From Aquiflexum balticum DSM 16537 (GTDB lineage: Bacteria > Bacteroidota > Bacteroidia > Cytophagales > Cyclobacteriaceae): a stretch of DNA of 64,000 nt. The notes under the pieces are model-generated. The model did no database searches. It worked only from the letters and a program-made list of their open reading frames with translations, and was not told where the DNA came from. Of the stretch, positions 53,001 to 60,835 are shown piece by piece (the stretch's first letter is position 1; each line of letters begins with the position of its first letter). The stretch lies in the NCBI RefSeq assembly GCF_900176595.1, contig NZ_LT838813.1, positions 1,894,501 to 1,958,500 of the forward strand, given 5' to 3'. The position numbers and the translations under genes are program-made.

Positions 53001-53401
53001 TTGAGAAAGCAGTTGTTCAGGAAGTGAACAATTTGGCTTCAATTGTCCTGATAAATGAAGGCAATGGTAGGTTCAACCCTATCGAATTACCTAGAATGTC
53101 ACAAAGGTCTTGGATGTACAGTATTGCGATTACTGATCTTAACGGTGATGACATTGAAGACCTGATTATGGGCGGTAATCTCAAAGGAGCAAAGCCGGAA
53201 GTGGGACAATATGATGGTTCTTATGGGGAGGTGCTTTTGGGAAAAGGGGATGGAACATTCGAATATTGGCACAACAGAGACCATGGTCTAAAACTGAATG
53301 GTGATATCAGGGATCTCCATATCATTGATAGAGATGGGCAAAAGGTGCTGATGGTAGTTAAAAATGGAGAAAATGTGGAGTTTTGGGAGATAAAGAAATG
53401 A
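50069..53401 (+). CDS. VCBS/FG-GAP and ASPIC-UnbV lipoprotein, second of three
   Basis: A 1,110-aa paralogue of the first VCBS protein, with the same order: lipoprotein signal (NLIWGC), VCBS repeats (GDVNNDGLLDIYLTAN, ADVNGDGLLDIYVCN, DFDNDGDLDVYLL, DVNRDGWMDIFISND), ASPIC/UnbV (QVRLLAGDQIFYQENMPNRGFQSSVDSRLNFGLG), and a C-terminal VCBS set. Its ATG overlaps the stop of the 190-aa lipoprotein by 8 bases, and its TGA overlaps the next gene's ATG. The near-constant length argues for tandem gene duplication with divergence. Confidence 0.9.
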   Translation: MDKMEFNRNIFFIVVLTNLIWGCKPAEIEKKDTLFQKVPSSESGVTFRNDLQFDESFNIFTYRNYYNGGGVALGDVNNDGLLDIYLTANLGQNRLYLNEGDFKFRDVTEVAGVAGTCAWSTGVAMADVNGDGLLDIYVCNSGDIQGDNKQNELFINNGNGTFTEMAEAYGLADEGYSTHAVFFDFDNDGDLDVYLLNNSYQSIGSFNKMQNERPKRDPVGGDKFFRNDGDKFTDISEEAGIYGSVIGFGLGITVGDVNRDGWMDIFISNDFFERDYLYINNQNGTFTESLTDFMRSTSAASMGADIADINNNGHLDIFVTEMLPEPSERLKQITTFESWDKFQFNVEHDYHYQYTRNMLHVNNGDGTFSDMGRLANVEATDWSWAALMFDMDNDGLKDIFVANGIYQDLTDLDYLNFIDNDETKKKIISQSGVNYKALIDPMPINPVSNYAFKNKGDLVFENVVHEWGMGEPIHSNGSSYGDLNNDGAMDLVVNNVNNEVLIFKNRSREFFPENRFLKIELKGKGANTAAIGTQVRLLAGDQIFYQENMPNRGFQSSVDSRLNFGLGNIEKIDLVQVRWPNGQISIVKDVLPDQILTLNWAEAAETQGDFEFFPALPAPTFTKIKPLLDYSHQENTMVDFDRDRLTYHMLSTEGPKAAFGDVNGDGLEDVYIGGAKGFAGQLFIQSRNGSYQASSQSVFESDRVSEDTDAVFFDANGDGHLDLFVTSGGNESGFGALDLADRLYLNNGKGHFTKAQNSGLANFRNSTAVVKILDINGDGAMDLFVGSRVVPFLYGVNPNSFILINDGKGNFTDGTTQFAPDFKEIGLVTDAAVADYDGDGKEDLVLIGEWMAPTFFRNTGGKLEKIAMPEMESLKGWYQSIAVGDFNGDGKPDFVLGNHGLNTRFKASVEKSIKMFVNDFDQNGSVEHVFVQKVGDKHVPFTLKHQLEGQLPSIKKRYLKYSAYNNQTMEDIFKPEELEKAVVQEVNNLASIVLINEGNGRFNPIELPRMSQRSWMYSIAITDLNGDDIEDLIMGGNLKGAKPEVGQYDGSYGEVLLGKGDGTFEYWHNRDHGLKLNGDIRDLHIIDRDGQKVLMVVKNGENVEFWEIKK

Positions 53402-56400
53402 AGAATTTTCCCACAAAGGCGCAAAGGCGTAAAGCTGAGTTAAATGAGAAACCCAATTACAGATTTTTGGAATTTGTTAGAATTGGACTGTTTTCATTCT
53501 TAATTTTTAATCTAATCTATTGCTCCAAACCCCAAGAAGAAACCCTTTTCACCCTTTTACCCTCCAATCAAACCGGTATTGATTTCAGAAATGACCTGAC
53601 TTCTACAGGAGAGATGAATATTCTCGAATACCTGTATTTTTATAATGGAGGTGGGGTAGCTGTTGGAGATATCAATAATGATGGATTGGTGGATATATAT
53701 TTCACCTCCAATCAGGGAGAAAACAAACTCTATTTGAACAAAGGGGATTTCCAGTTTGAAGACATTACCGTTGCTGCCAAAGTTACCGGTGATGGCGGTT
53801 GGTCCACAGGTGTCACGATGGCTGATGTCAATGGGGATGGTTTTTTGGATATCTATGTTTCCCAAGTAGGTGATTATAAAGGTATCTCCGGAAAGAACAA
53901 ATTATACATCAACAATGGTGACCTGACATTCAGTGAAAAGGCTGAGAAATACGGGATTGATTTTGTTGGTTTCTCCACCCATGCCGTGTTTTTTGACTAT
54001 GACCAAGATGGGGATCTGGACCTTTATCTCTTGAACCATTCGATCAAAAAACCCGAAGTCTTTTCTCATGCGGATACCAAATTCACCAATCAGGATGAAA
54101 AAGGCGGGGATAAATTGTTCAAAAACCTTATCACGGAAGGAGATGAAAGAATGGTAGAGGTCACCTCTGAAGCAGGGATTTTATCAAGTAGTTTGGGTTT
54201 TGGGCTTGGCGTTGGAGTAGCAGATGTCAATGGTGATGGTTGGCTGGATATTTATGTTTCCAATGATTTTACGGAAGACGATTACCTGTACATCAATCAG
54301 GCGGACGGTACATTTAAAGAATCCCTGAAGGAATTCATGGAAAACACCAGCCGATACAGTATGGGCAATGATATTGCGGATATCAATAATGATGGGTTAC
54401 CGGATATTTTCACCACAGACATGCTACCGGAAGACCCTGTAATTTGGATGAAATCACTCGGTGAAGACAAGCAGGAGGTTTATGATATCAAACAGAAATT
54501 GGGATATGGTGACCAATATGTGCGCAATCACCTCCAACTCAATAGAGGTGACGGGAGGTTCAGTGAAATCGGGTTGTTGACAGAAACCTTTGCTACAGAC
54601 TGGAGTTGGTCACCATTGATTTTTGACATGGACAATGATGGCAAAAAGGACATCCATGTAACCAATGGCATAGTCAAGAGGCCCAATGACCTGGACTTTG
54701 TGCAATACAGTCAGGAACCCACTCCAGGATTGACGGATAAAGAAAAAGAGAAGCAACAGATAGAGATGTTGCCCACTGTCAAGCTTTCGAACTTTGCATT
54801 CAAAAATGAAGGAGGCTTAAAGTTTAGCAATGCTTCCAAGATTTGGGGATTGGATCAGCTTTCGTATTCCAATGGTTCAGCTTATGAGGATTTGGATAAT
54901 GATGGGGATTTGGATTTGGTCGTAAATAATACCGACCACGAAGCATTTGTATACAGAAACAATTCCTCAGAATTGGCCACAAACCGATTTGTTCAAATTG
55001 ATCTCAGGTCAGATGATAAAAATATTTTTGGGATAGGTGCACAGGTTTGGGTTTTTTCAGAGGGGGAGACTTATTTTCAAACTTTAAGCACCTCTAGAGG
55101 CTTTCAGTCCGGAACTTCTACCACTTTGACATTTGGACTGGGAAATTCAGAAAAAATAGACTCAGTTCTGATTTCTTGGAATTCAAAGCAAATAGAGGTT
55201 TTTCAAAGTCCCGAACTTGACCAAAGACATTTGTTTGAAAAAGGTCAAGGAAATGAAGGAAGATTACCTACTCAAAAAATAGACTCTGTGTTGGAAATTG
55301 CTGATATTCTTTTGGATTGGAAGCATGAGGAAAAGTCCATTATAGATGAGTTTAGAAGGGAATACCTGATGCCAAGAAGGTATGGCACCGAAGGACCTGC
55401 TTTGGCGGTAGGAGACCTGAATGGGGATGGGTTGGATGACATCTTTTTGGGTGGGGCAAATGGTCAGCCAAGCGCTTTGTTTTTTCAGGATGTGAATAAA
55501 GGTTTTAATAAAGTTGAAAATCCCTTCTTTGAGCAATTGAAAACAGCGGAGGATGTGGTCGCAGTGATGGAAGACTTTAATCAGGATGGTCATTTGGATC
55601 TATATGTGGGCAGTGGGGGAAATGAATATGGACGCGGAGAGATTTACAATTTTGACAGGGTATTCTTGAATGATGGAAAAGGAAATCTTATTTTTTCCAT
55701 GAATTCACTTCCGCCAATTGGAGAAAACACATCCACGATTGCAGTACATGATGTGAATGGAGATGGGTATCCGGATATTTTTGTGGGTGCATCTGTTGTT
55801 ACTGGAAATTATGGCGCGGTCCCAAGAAGTTATTTACTGCTCAATGATGGGAGAGGCAAATTCCAAGATGTCACTCAAAGTTACTTCGGGGAGGAATTCA
55901 GACCTGGAATGATCCAAAATGCTCTTTGGACTGATATTACAGGTAACGGTAAAAAAGAACTGTTGCTGTCAGGAGAATGGATGCCTGTGATGGTTTATTC
56001 CTTGAATGACCGGCAACAATTTGAAATGTTGAACATTTCCGGTTTGGAACAACCTGGTTGGTATTTTGCAATGTCCATTATAGATGTTGAAGGCAATGGA
56101 CTTCAGGACTTTGTTTTGGGGAATTTGGGATTGAATTCCAAATTGAAAGCAAGTCAGGATCAACCGGTATGGTTGTACCACCATGACTTTGATGGAAACG
56201 GACAGACCGACCCCTTGATTTTTCATTATATGGACGGAAAATTGGTGCCCTTCGCAAGCAGGGATGACTTGATCAAACAGATTCCGGCACTTAAAAGGAA
56301 ACATGATTCCTATGTCTCATACTCCAAAGTAAAGTCCCCTAAAGATCTATTTGATGAAAATCAACTGGATCAGGCAAGTAAATACCAGGTGACCGAATCG

Positions 56401-56760
56401 AGATCAGGTGTTTTGAAGAATTTGGGAAATGGGAATTTTAAATTTGAACCTTTTCCGATAGAAGCCCAATTTGCTCCTATCAAAGATTTCAAATCATTCA
56501 AAGGCAAAGATGGTGGTCAGTATCTTTTGGGTGTAGGTAATTTTTATGGATTCAGAAATGATTTGGGCAAAAACGGGTCACAGCCCCTGACTTTATTGAA
56601 ATGGGCGAATGGAACTTGGAAAAATTTACCGATTGGTATTCCTGCAAATGACTATTGGGGGGAATTTAGAAAAGTGGAGGTCATCAATATTGGTGATACT
56701 CCTCATCTCGTAGCTGTGAGAAATAATGGTAAACCTGTTTTTCTGAAGATCAATCCTTAA
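53398..56760 (+). CDS. VCBS/FG-GAP and ASPIC-UnbV lipoprotein, third of three
   Basis: 1,120 aa from the ATG at 53398, which overlaps the previous TGA (ATGA). The N-terminal ~25 residues (NFPTKAQRRKAELNEKPN) are encoded by an intergenic-type repeat (53411-53434), so a start further in may be used. The lipobox is LIYC, then VCBS repeats (GDINNDGLVDIYFTSN, ADVNGDGFLDIYVS, DYDQDGDLDLYLL, DVNGDGWLDIYVSND), ASPIC/UnbV (QVWVFSEGETYFQTLSTSRGFQSGTSTTLTFGLG), and further repeats. It is the most diverged of the three. The haloperoxidase-like gene follows after 158 bases. Confidence 0.88.
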   Translation: MKNFPTKAQRRKAELNEKPNYRFLEFVRIGLFSFLIFNLIYCSKPQEETLFTLLPSNQTGIDFRNDLTSTGEMNILEYLYFYNGGGVAVGDINNDGLVDIYFTSNQGENKLYLNKGDFQFEDITVAAKVTGDGGWSTGVTMADVNGDGFLDIYVSQVGDYKGISGKNKLYINNGDLTFSEKAEKYGIDFVGFSTHAVFFDYDQDGDLDLYLLNHSIKKPEVFSHADTKFTNQDEKGGDKLFKNLITEGDERMVEVTSEAGILSSSLGFGLGVGVADVNGDGWLDIYVSNDFTEDDYLYINQADGTFKESLKEFMENTSRYSMGNDIADINNDGLPDIFTTDMLPEDPVIWMKSLGEDKQEVYDIKQKLGYGDQYVRNHLQLNRGDGRFSEIGLLTETFATDWSWSPLIFDMDNDGKKDIHVTNGIVKRPNDLDFVQYSQEPTPGLTDKEKEKQQIEMLPTVKLSNFAFKNEGGLKFSNASKIWGLDQLSYSNGSAYEDLDNDGDLDLVVNNTDHEAFVYRNNSSELATNRFVQIDLRSDDKNIFGIGAQVWVFSEGETYFQTLSTSRGFQSGTSTTLTFGLGNSEKIDSVLISWNSKQIEVFQSPELDQRHLFEKGQGNEGRLPTQKIDSVLEIADILLDWKHEEKSIIDEFRREYLMPRRYGTEGPALAVGDLNGDGLDDIFLGGANGQPSALFFQDVNKGFNKVENPFFEQLKTAEDVVAVMEDFNQDGHLDLYVGSGGNEYGRGEIYNFDRVFLNDGKGNLIFSMNSLPPIGENTSTIAVHDVNGDGYPDIFVGASVVTGNYGAVPRSYLLLNDGRGKFQDVTQSYFGEEFRPGMIQNALWTDITGNGKKELLLSGEWMPVMVYSLNDRQQFEMLNISGLEQPGWYFAMSIIDVEGNGLQDFVLGNLGLNSKLKASQDQPVWLYHHDFDGNGQTDPLIFHYMDGKLVPFASRDDLIKQIPALKRKHDSYVSYSKVKSPKDLFDENQLDQASKYQVTESRSGVLKNLGNGNFKFEPFPIEAQFAPIKDFKSFKGKDGGQYLLGVGNFYGFRNDLGKNGSQPLTLLKWANGTWKNLPIGIPANDYWGEFRKVEVINIGDTPHLVAVRNNGKPVFLKINP
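53411..53434 (+). repeat. CCACAAAGGCGCAAAGGCG repeat inside the third VCBS gene's start
   Basis: The 24 bases CCACAAAGGCGCAAAGGCGTAAAG resemble a repeat that I recall from spaces between genes in Bacteroidota. Here they are in frame within the region that codes for the signal-peptide N-region. Confidence 0.5.
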
Positions 56761-56918
56761 ACCTGCTAAAAATCAGCTTATTTGCCCGCACAAAAACTTT
56801 GGAATCGCGTATTAATAATTAGCTTTGATGTCCAAAACCCGCTCCAATAATTCCTTCTTTGACTTAAACAAAGGGAATTGTTAAATTTGAAGTCCAATTG
56901 CATTAGTATTGCCTCACA

Positions 56919-58274
56919 ATGAAAAACACCTTCCACAAATTTCTACTGACTTTGTTTGTCTTTGCCGGTTTGATAGCCTGTCATGACAACAGTGATTATC
57001 AGGAAATCATTACCGATGGTTCCTACCAGACTGCCGCTCAGATCAGATTGACCAATGTCATCATTCACGATATTTTTTCTCCGCCCGTGGCCAGTAGGAT
57101 TTATGCTTATCCATCAATCGCCGCATATGAGGTAGCAGTTTTGGCAGACCCCCAGTATAAAAGTTTGATGGGACAATTGAATGGTTTTGAACCTGTTGAT
57201 TTTAATACTGAAGGGGAAATTTATTTTCCTTTGGCGTCCTTGGCGGCATACTATAAAGTAGCTACTGCTTTGATTTTTTCTGAAGAAATGATGAATACGC
57301 ACAAAGAATCTGCATTCAAGGAAATAAGGTCAAAAGGAATTCCGAAGAAAGTATTCAATCGATCCCTTCAATTGGGTGAGGAGGTAGCAGACCATGTGAT
57401 TGCTTATTCCAAGAAAGACAATTACCACCAAAGCCGATCATTTGAAAAATATACCGTAAGCAATGCCCCAAATACCTGGCAGCCAACTCCGCCGGCTTAT
57501 ATGGAAGGAATAGAGCCTCATTGGAATAAAATCCGATCGTTTGTATTGGATTCTGCTTCCCAATACAAAACAGATCCACCCACTGAATTTTCAAGCGATA
57601 AAAACAGTCAGTTTTATAAAGAGGCTGAGGAAGTTTTTGTGACTACCCAAAATCTTTCCACTGAACAAAAAGACATTGCCATGTTTTGGGATTGCAATCC
57701 ATACAAAGTAAATGTCAAAGGCCATGTCATGTTTGCTGAAAAGAAAATCACTCCCGGTGGCCATTGGATGGGGATAGCGGCCATTTCAGCCAAAACAGCA
57801 GGACAGGATTGGAAAGGTACCGCCGAAACTTTGGCCATGACAGGAGTTGCCTTGTTTGACGGGTTTATAGCCTGTTGGGATGAGAAATACAGAAGTGTTT
57901 TGATCAGACCGGAGACTTATATCAATAAATATATTGATGAGGAATGGTTGCCGCTTTTGCAGACTCCTCCATTTCCGGAATATACCAGCGGGCATTCTGT
58001 AATTTCCAATGCAGCTGCTGAGACTTTGACCGAGCTTTTTGGTGAGCCCTTTCATTTTGTGGACTCAACGGAAGTTGCTTATGGGCTCCCTATTCGTGAA
58101 TTTGATTCATTCAGACAAGCTGCAGAAGAAGCCGCAATCAGTAGACTGTATGGAGGAATCCATTACATGCCTGCGATTGTCAATGGCGCAACTAAAGGTC
58201 AAAAGGTAGGCCATCACGTATTAGGCAGGGTTTCTACAAAAAATGAAAATCTTGCAAAAGTTGAAAAACAGTAG
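56919..58274 (+). CDS. Vanadium-haloperoxidase-like PAP2 lipoprotein
   Basis: A 451-aa lipoprotein (lipobox LIAC). The PAP2/vanadium-dependent haloperoxidase active-site motifs are visible: DEKYRSVLIRPETY (KxxxxxxRP), PPFPEYTSGHSVIS (PxxTSGHS, catalytic His) and SRLYGGIHYMPAI (SRxxxGxHxxxD-like; the D is replaced here). These form a phosphate/vanadate pocket and could support halide oxidation or phosphatase activity. Extra N-terminal helices match the bacterial haloperoxidase-like group. It lies at the end of the SusCD-VCBS row in the same direction, which suggests a joint function at the cell surface. Confidence 0.82.
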   Translation: MKNTFHKFLLTLFVFAGLIACHDNSDYQEIITDGSYQTAAQIRLTNVIIHDIFSPPVASRIYAYPSIAAYEVAVLADPQYKSLMGQLNGFEPVDFNTEGEIYFPLASLAAYYKVATALIFSEEMMNTHKESAFKEIRSKGIPKKVFNRSLQLGEEVADHVIAYSKKDNYHQSRSFEKYTVSNAPNTWQPTPPAYMEGIEPHWNKIRSFVLDSASQYKTDPPTEFSSDKNSQFYKEAEEVFVTTQNLSTEQKDIAMFWDCNPYKVNVKGHVMFAEKKITPGGHWMGIAAISAKTAGQDWKGTAETLAMTGVALFDGFIACWDEKYRSVLIRPETYINKYIDEEWLPLLQTPPFPEYTSGHSVISNAAAETLTELFGEPFHFVDSTEVAYGLPIREFDSFRQAAEEAAISRLYGGIHYMPAIVNGATKGQKVGHHVLGRVSTKNENLAKVEKQ

Positions 58275-58379
58275 TTGTATCTACGCAATTCTACTACTTT
58301 CTAAATTAAACTCAATTTAGGTGAGATCTGATATTTGTCTAATTCCTCAGGTCAGTCATCGAAATCCGTTAATATCCTT

Positions 58380-58387
58380 TAATTTTG
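58380..58387 (+). promoter_or_regulatory. -7 element TAATTTTG of rsmG
   Basis: Matches the TAnnTTTG consensus 22 bases before the rsmG start codon. Confidence 0.5.
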
Positions 58388-58409
58388 TGGATAAGAAAAA
58401 ATCAAATTC

Positions 58410-59042
58410 ATGGACATTATCCTCAAGTACTTTCCTGACCTCACTCCTGAGCAAAAAGAGAAATTTTCCAAACTCAAACCCATTTATGAGGAATGGAATG
58501 AGAAGATCAATGTGATCAGCAGGAAAGATATGGAGCATTTCTATGAAAAGCATGTTCTCCATTCTTTGGGGATTGCTAAAGTGATTGAATTTAAGCCAGG
58601 GACAAAAATATTGGATATCGGAACCGGAGGTGGTTTTCCTGGGATTCCGCTCGCTATTTTATTTCCCGATACCCATTTTCATTTGGTGGATTCCATCGGT
58701 AAAAAAATAACCGTAGTCAAAGATGTTGCAAGGCAACTCAAACTTACGAATGTAGAAGCCCAACAAACAAGAGCAGAGGATTTGGTAAGAAGGTATGATT
58801 TTATTGTCAGTAGGGCAGTTACCAGATTTGCCAATTTCCTTCCATGGGTCAAAGGAAAATTCAAAAGAGAAGATTTCAATGAATTCCAAAATGGCATGTT
58901 ATTGCTCAAAGGTGGGGACGTGGATGAGGAAATGGAAGAAAGAGACCTGAGTTACGTATCCTACCATTTGGATGATTACTTCGAAGAGGAATTTTTTGAG
59001 ACCAAAAAGGTGGTCTATGTTCCTTGGGAAGGGAAAAGGTGA
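58410..59042 (+). CDS. rsmG: 16S rRNA m7G527 methyltransferase
   Basis: A 210-aa SAM-dependent methyltransferase. Family blocks: EWNEKINVISRKD near the start, HSLGIAKVIEFKPGTKILDIGTGGGFPGIPLAI with the SAM-binding GTGGGFPGIPLA loop, and VSRAVTRFANFLPWV. It methylates G527 of 16S rRNA; loss gives low-level streptomycin resistance in other bacteria. Monocistronic, followed by interspersed repeats. Confidence 0.93.
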   Translation: MDIILKYFPDLTPEQKEKFSKLKPIYEEWNEKINVISRKDMEHFYEKHVLHSLGIAKVIEFKPGTKILDIGTGGGFPGIPLAILFPDTHFHLVDSIGKKITVVKDVARQLKLTNVEAQQTRAEDLVRRYDFIVSRAVTRFANFLPWVKGKFKREDFNEFQNGMLLLKGGDVDEEMEERDLSYVSYHLDDYFEEEFFETKKVVYVPWEGKR

Positions 59043-59181
59043 TGGGAAGGATGAGGGATGAAGGAAAAAGGATGAAGGGCAGAGAGCTAAGAGAAAAGAA
59101 GGGAGAACCAAGAAGCAAGAAACAACAAGCGAGAACAATGTCTTGAAAAAACAAGTAGATGTAATTTGAAAGAAAGATTGT

Positions 59182-59313
59182 CCTTGTCATTTCGCCTACC
59201 TGACCTGTTAGGAACGTAGAAGCTTGATTGCCGTGGTGGAAGAAATCTATTGCTCCGGTATGAAAGTTTCCAGACCTCTCTCCCTTACAGTTGTCGAGAT
59301 CGAGGTGACAAGG
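59182..59313. repeat. TTGTCATTTCG...TGACAAGG interspersed repeat, copy 1
   Basis: The ends CCTTGTCATTTCG and CGAGGTGACAAGG form an imperfect inverted pair. Repeats with TGTCATTTCGACGAAGGAGAAATCT are widespread between genes in Bacteroidota (from memory). Confidence 0.6.
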
Positions 59314-59373
59314 CAAAGCATTTTCAAAATAGTTGTCCTTATTTTGATGGATAGCTACAGTCATTTAACCTTT

Positions 59374-59463
59374 CCTTGTCATTTCGACGAAGGAGAAATC
59401 TATTTTCCCGATTTGGCCAAATAGACAGGGCTCCTCGAAAAACAGAGAGATTGAGATGACAAG
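59374..59463. repeat. TTGTCATTTCG...TGACAAG interspersed repeat, copy 2
   Basis: CCTTGTCATTTCGACGAAGG at its left end and GATTGAGATGACAAG at its right end; same orientation as copy 1 and 60 bases behind it. Confidence 0.6.
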
Positions 59464-59495
59464 AAAACATTTTTTGATACCCTTTAATACTCTTT

Positions 59496-60542
59496 TTAAG
59501 GCTCAATTTCATCAACCTTCATTTTCACAAACTTGATCCTTTCCCGGTTCCAGGTATAGCAAAATATCAAATGGCCATTTTCATAAATGATTGAAGGATA
59601 AGAAAACTCATTGTTACCTTCCCCGGATTCAATCACTTCTTTGATGGGCCAAGAATTACCATTGTCAAATGAAATGGCCAATTGCATGGGATAGCGCTTG
59701 CCCCAATTTTCAGCTACCGGATTATAGACCAAAGCGATGGTCTCATTTTGGATTTTGACCAAATCTATGCCGCTGTTGTTATTGGGAAGATCGGTCAATT
59801 CTACTGGTGACCATGTAAATGCATTGTCCTTGGAGTCACTTCTTCCTATTCTGCCAGCTGAGGTTCTCAGCAGCATGTGAATATTTCCAGGTTTGGATTC
59901 CCATAACGCAGGCTGAATAACTCCTTCTCCCGTAATTATTTTTCGGTCCAAAATCAGTGTTTCTGTATTCAGCCAGGTATTTCCTCCATCTTCGGAACGG
60001 TCAACAAAGGCATTCCATACCCTATTTTTTTCGATGGAAGCAGGTGCAAGCCATGTTCCGTCCGACAAAACCAGGATATGGTTTCTTACCGGACCTCTGC
60101 CACCCTTGTCACCTTCAACCAGCTCTTTGGCCTGAGACCATGTATGGCCCCGATCTTCAGAATACATCACCCAGGTTTCCCAATCATCGATTTCCTTTCC
60201 AACTTTGAAATACAGATGAAGCTTCCCATCAGGCGCATTGAACAGGACAGGATTCCAATGGGCATCTTCCCTTACTTTGACCAACATTTTTGGGGGAGAC
60301 CAACTGCCGGGACTGCCTTTGGAAAACCAAATCCCCACATCGTCATCCTTTTCCCTGGTACCTGCAAACCAAACGACCATATATTCCCCTTCCCCCAGAC
60401 TTTCGATGGAGGAAGCATGGCATTGGGCAAAAGGGCGGTCATCCCCAAAGATGAATTCGTCAGATTGGACCTGCAATTTGATGTTCTGGGCAAAAGTGCC
60501 AAAACAGAGGGAAAACAGAAGGACTAGAAGGAATTGTTTCAT
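59496..60542 (-). CDS. Sialidase-like (BNR-repeat) secreted protein
   Basis: 348 aa from the ATG at 60542 (MKQFLLVLLFSLCFGTFAQ), which gives a Sec signal peptide; an upstream ATG at 60647 would add 35 non-signal residues. It has a six-bladed-propeller pattern with Asp boxes SEDRGHTW, SEDGGNTW and SFDNGNSW. Typical blocks are RPFAQCHASSIESL and GGRGPVRNHILVLSDGTWLAP. Proteins of this type are annotated exo-alpha-sialidase, but the substrate is uncertain, as many family members act on other sugars. Standing alone, without other sialic-acid genes. Confidence 0.8.
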   Translation of the reverse strand: MKQFLLVLLFSLCFGTFAQNIKLQVQSDEFIFGDDRPFAQCHASSIESLGEGEYMVVWFAGTREKDDDVGIWFSKGSPGSWSPPKMLVKVREDAHWNPVLFNAPDGKLHLYFKVGKEIDDWETWVMYSEDRGHTWSQAKELVEGDKGGRGPVRNHILVLSDGTWLAPASIEKNRVWNAFVDRSEDGGNTWLNTETLILDRKIITGEGVIQPALWESKPGNIHMLLRTSAGRIGRSDSKDNAFTWSPVELTDLPNNNSGIDLVKIQNETIALVYNPVAENWGKRYPMQLAISFDNGNSWPIKEVIESGEGNNEFSYPSIIYENGHLIFCYTWNRERIKFVKMKVDEIEP

Positions 60543-60587
60543 CGGTTGTATAAATTGTATTTTTGAAGATACAATAAATGTATAAAT

Positions 60588-60809
60588 ATGTATTTTCAAA
60601 GATACGTTTTTGCAAAAAGTGGCAATTCCGTCACTTATCCCCAACAAGGTGATTTTTTGGTCAATGACAGGTATGTATTTGAGGTTGGCAGCAAAAATAA
60701 AGACTTCAGTCAGATCGCAAACCTCCCCGATTCATTCATTGCTGCAGATGATTTGGAATACGGATTGGGCAATAAAATTCCGTTGTTTCTTTTTGGGTTT
60801 TTGTATTGA
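60588..60809 (+). pseudogene. C-terminal fragment of a DUF4143-type AAA ATPase
   Basis: 73 codons. QGDFLVNDRYVFEVGSKNKDFSQIANLPDSFIAADDLEYGLGNKIPLFLFGFLY matches the last ~55 residues of the AAA+ ATPase/DUF4143 proteins (KGDFLVxxKYxFEVGGKxK, GNKIPLWLFGFLY) that are common in Bacteroidota. No ATPase domain precedes it: the sequence before it is the start region of the sialidase-like gene on the other strand. Read as a remnant after deletion. Confidence 0.75.
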
Positions 60810-60835
60810 GGAAATACGGAGCCCCCAACTCAATC

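Larger units (their letters stand above)
59043..59495. other. Gap with two degenerate repeats
   Basis: 453 bases without a gene. Two stretches start CCTTGTCATTTCG and end near GA(G/T)(G/A)TGACAAG (59182-59313 and 59374-59463), so each is bordered by an inverted pair. A low-complexity GAAGGATGAAGG-type stretch (59050-59130) lies to the left. No terminator for rsmG was seen. Confidence 0.6.
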
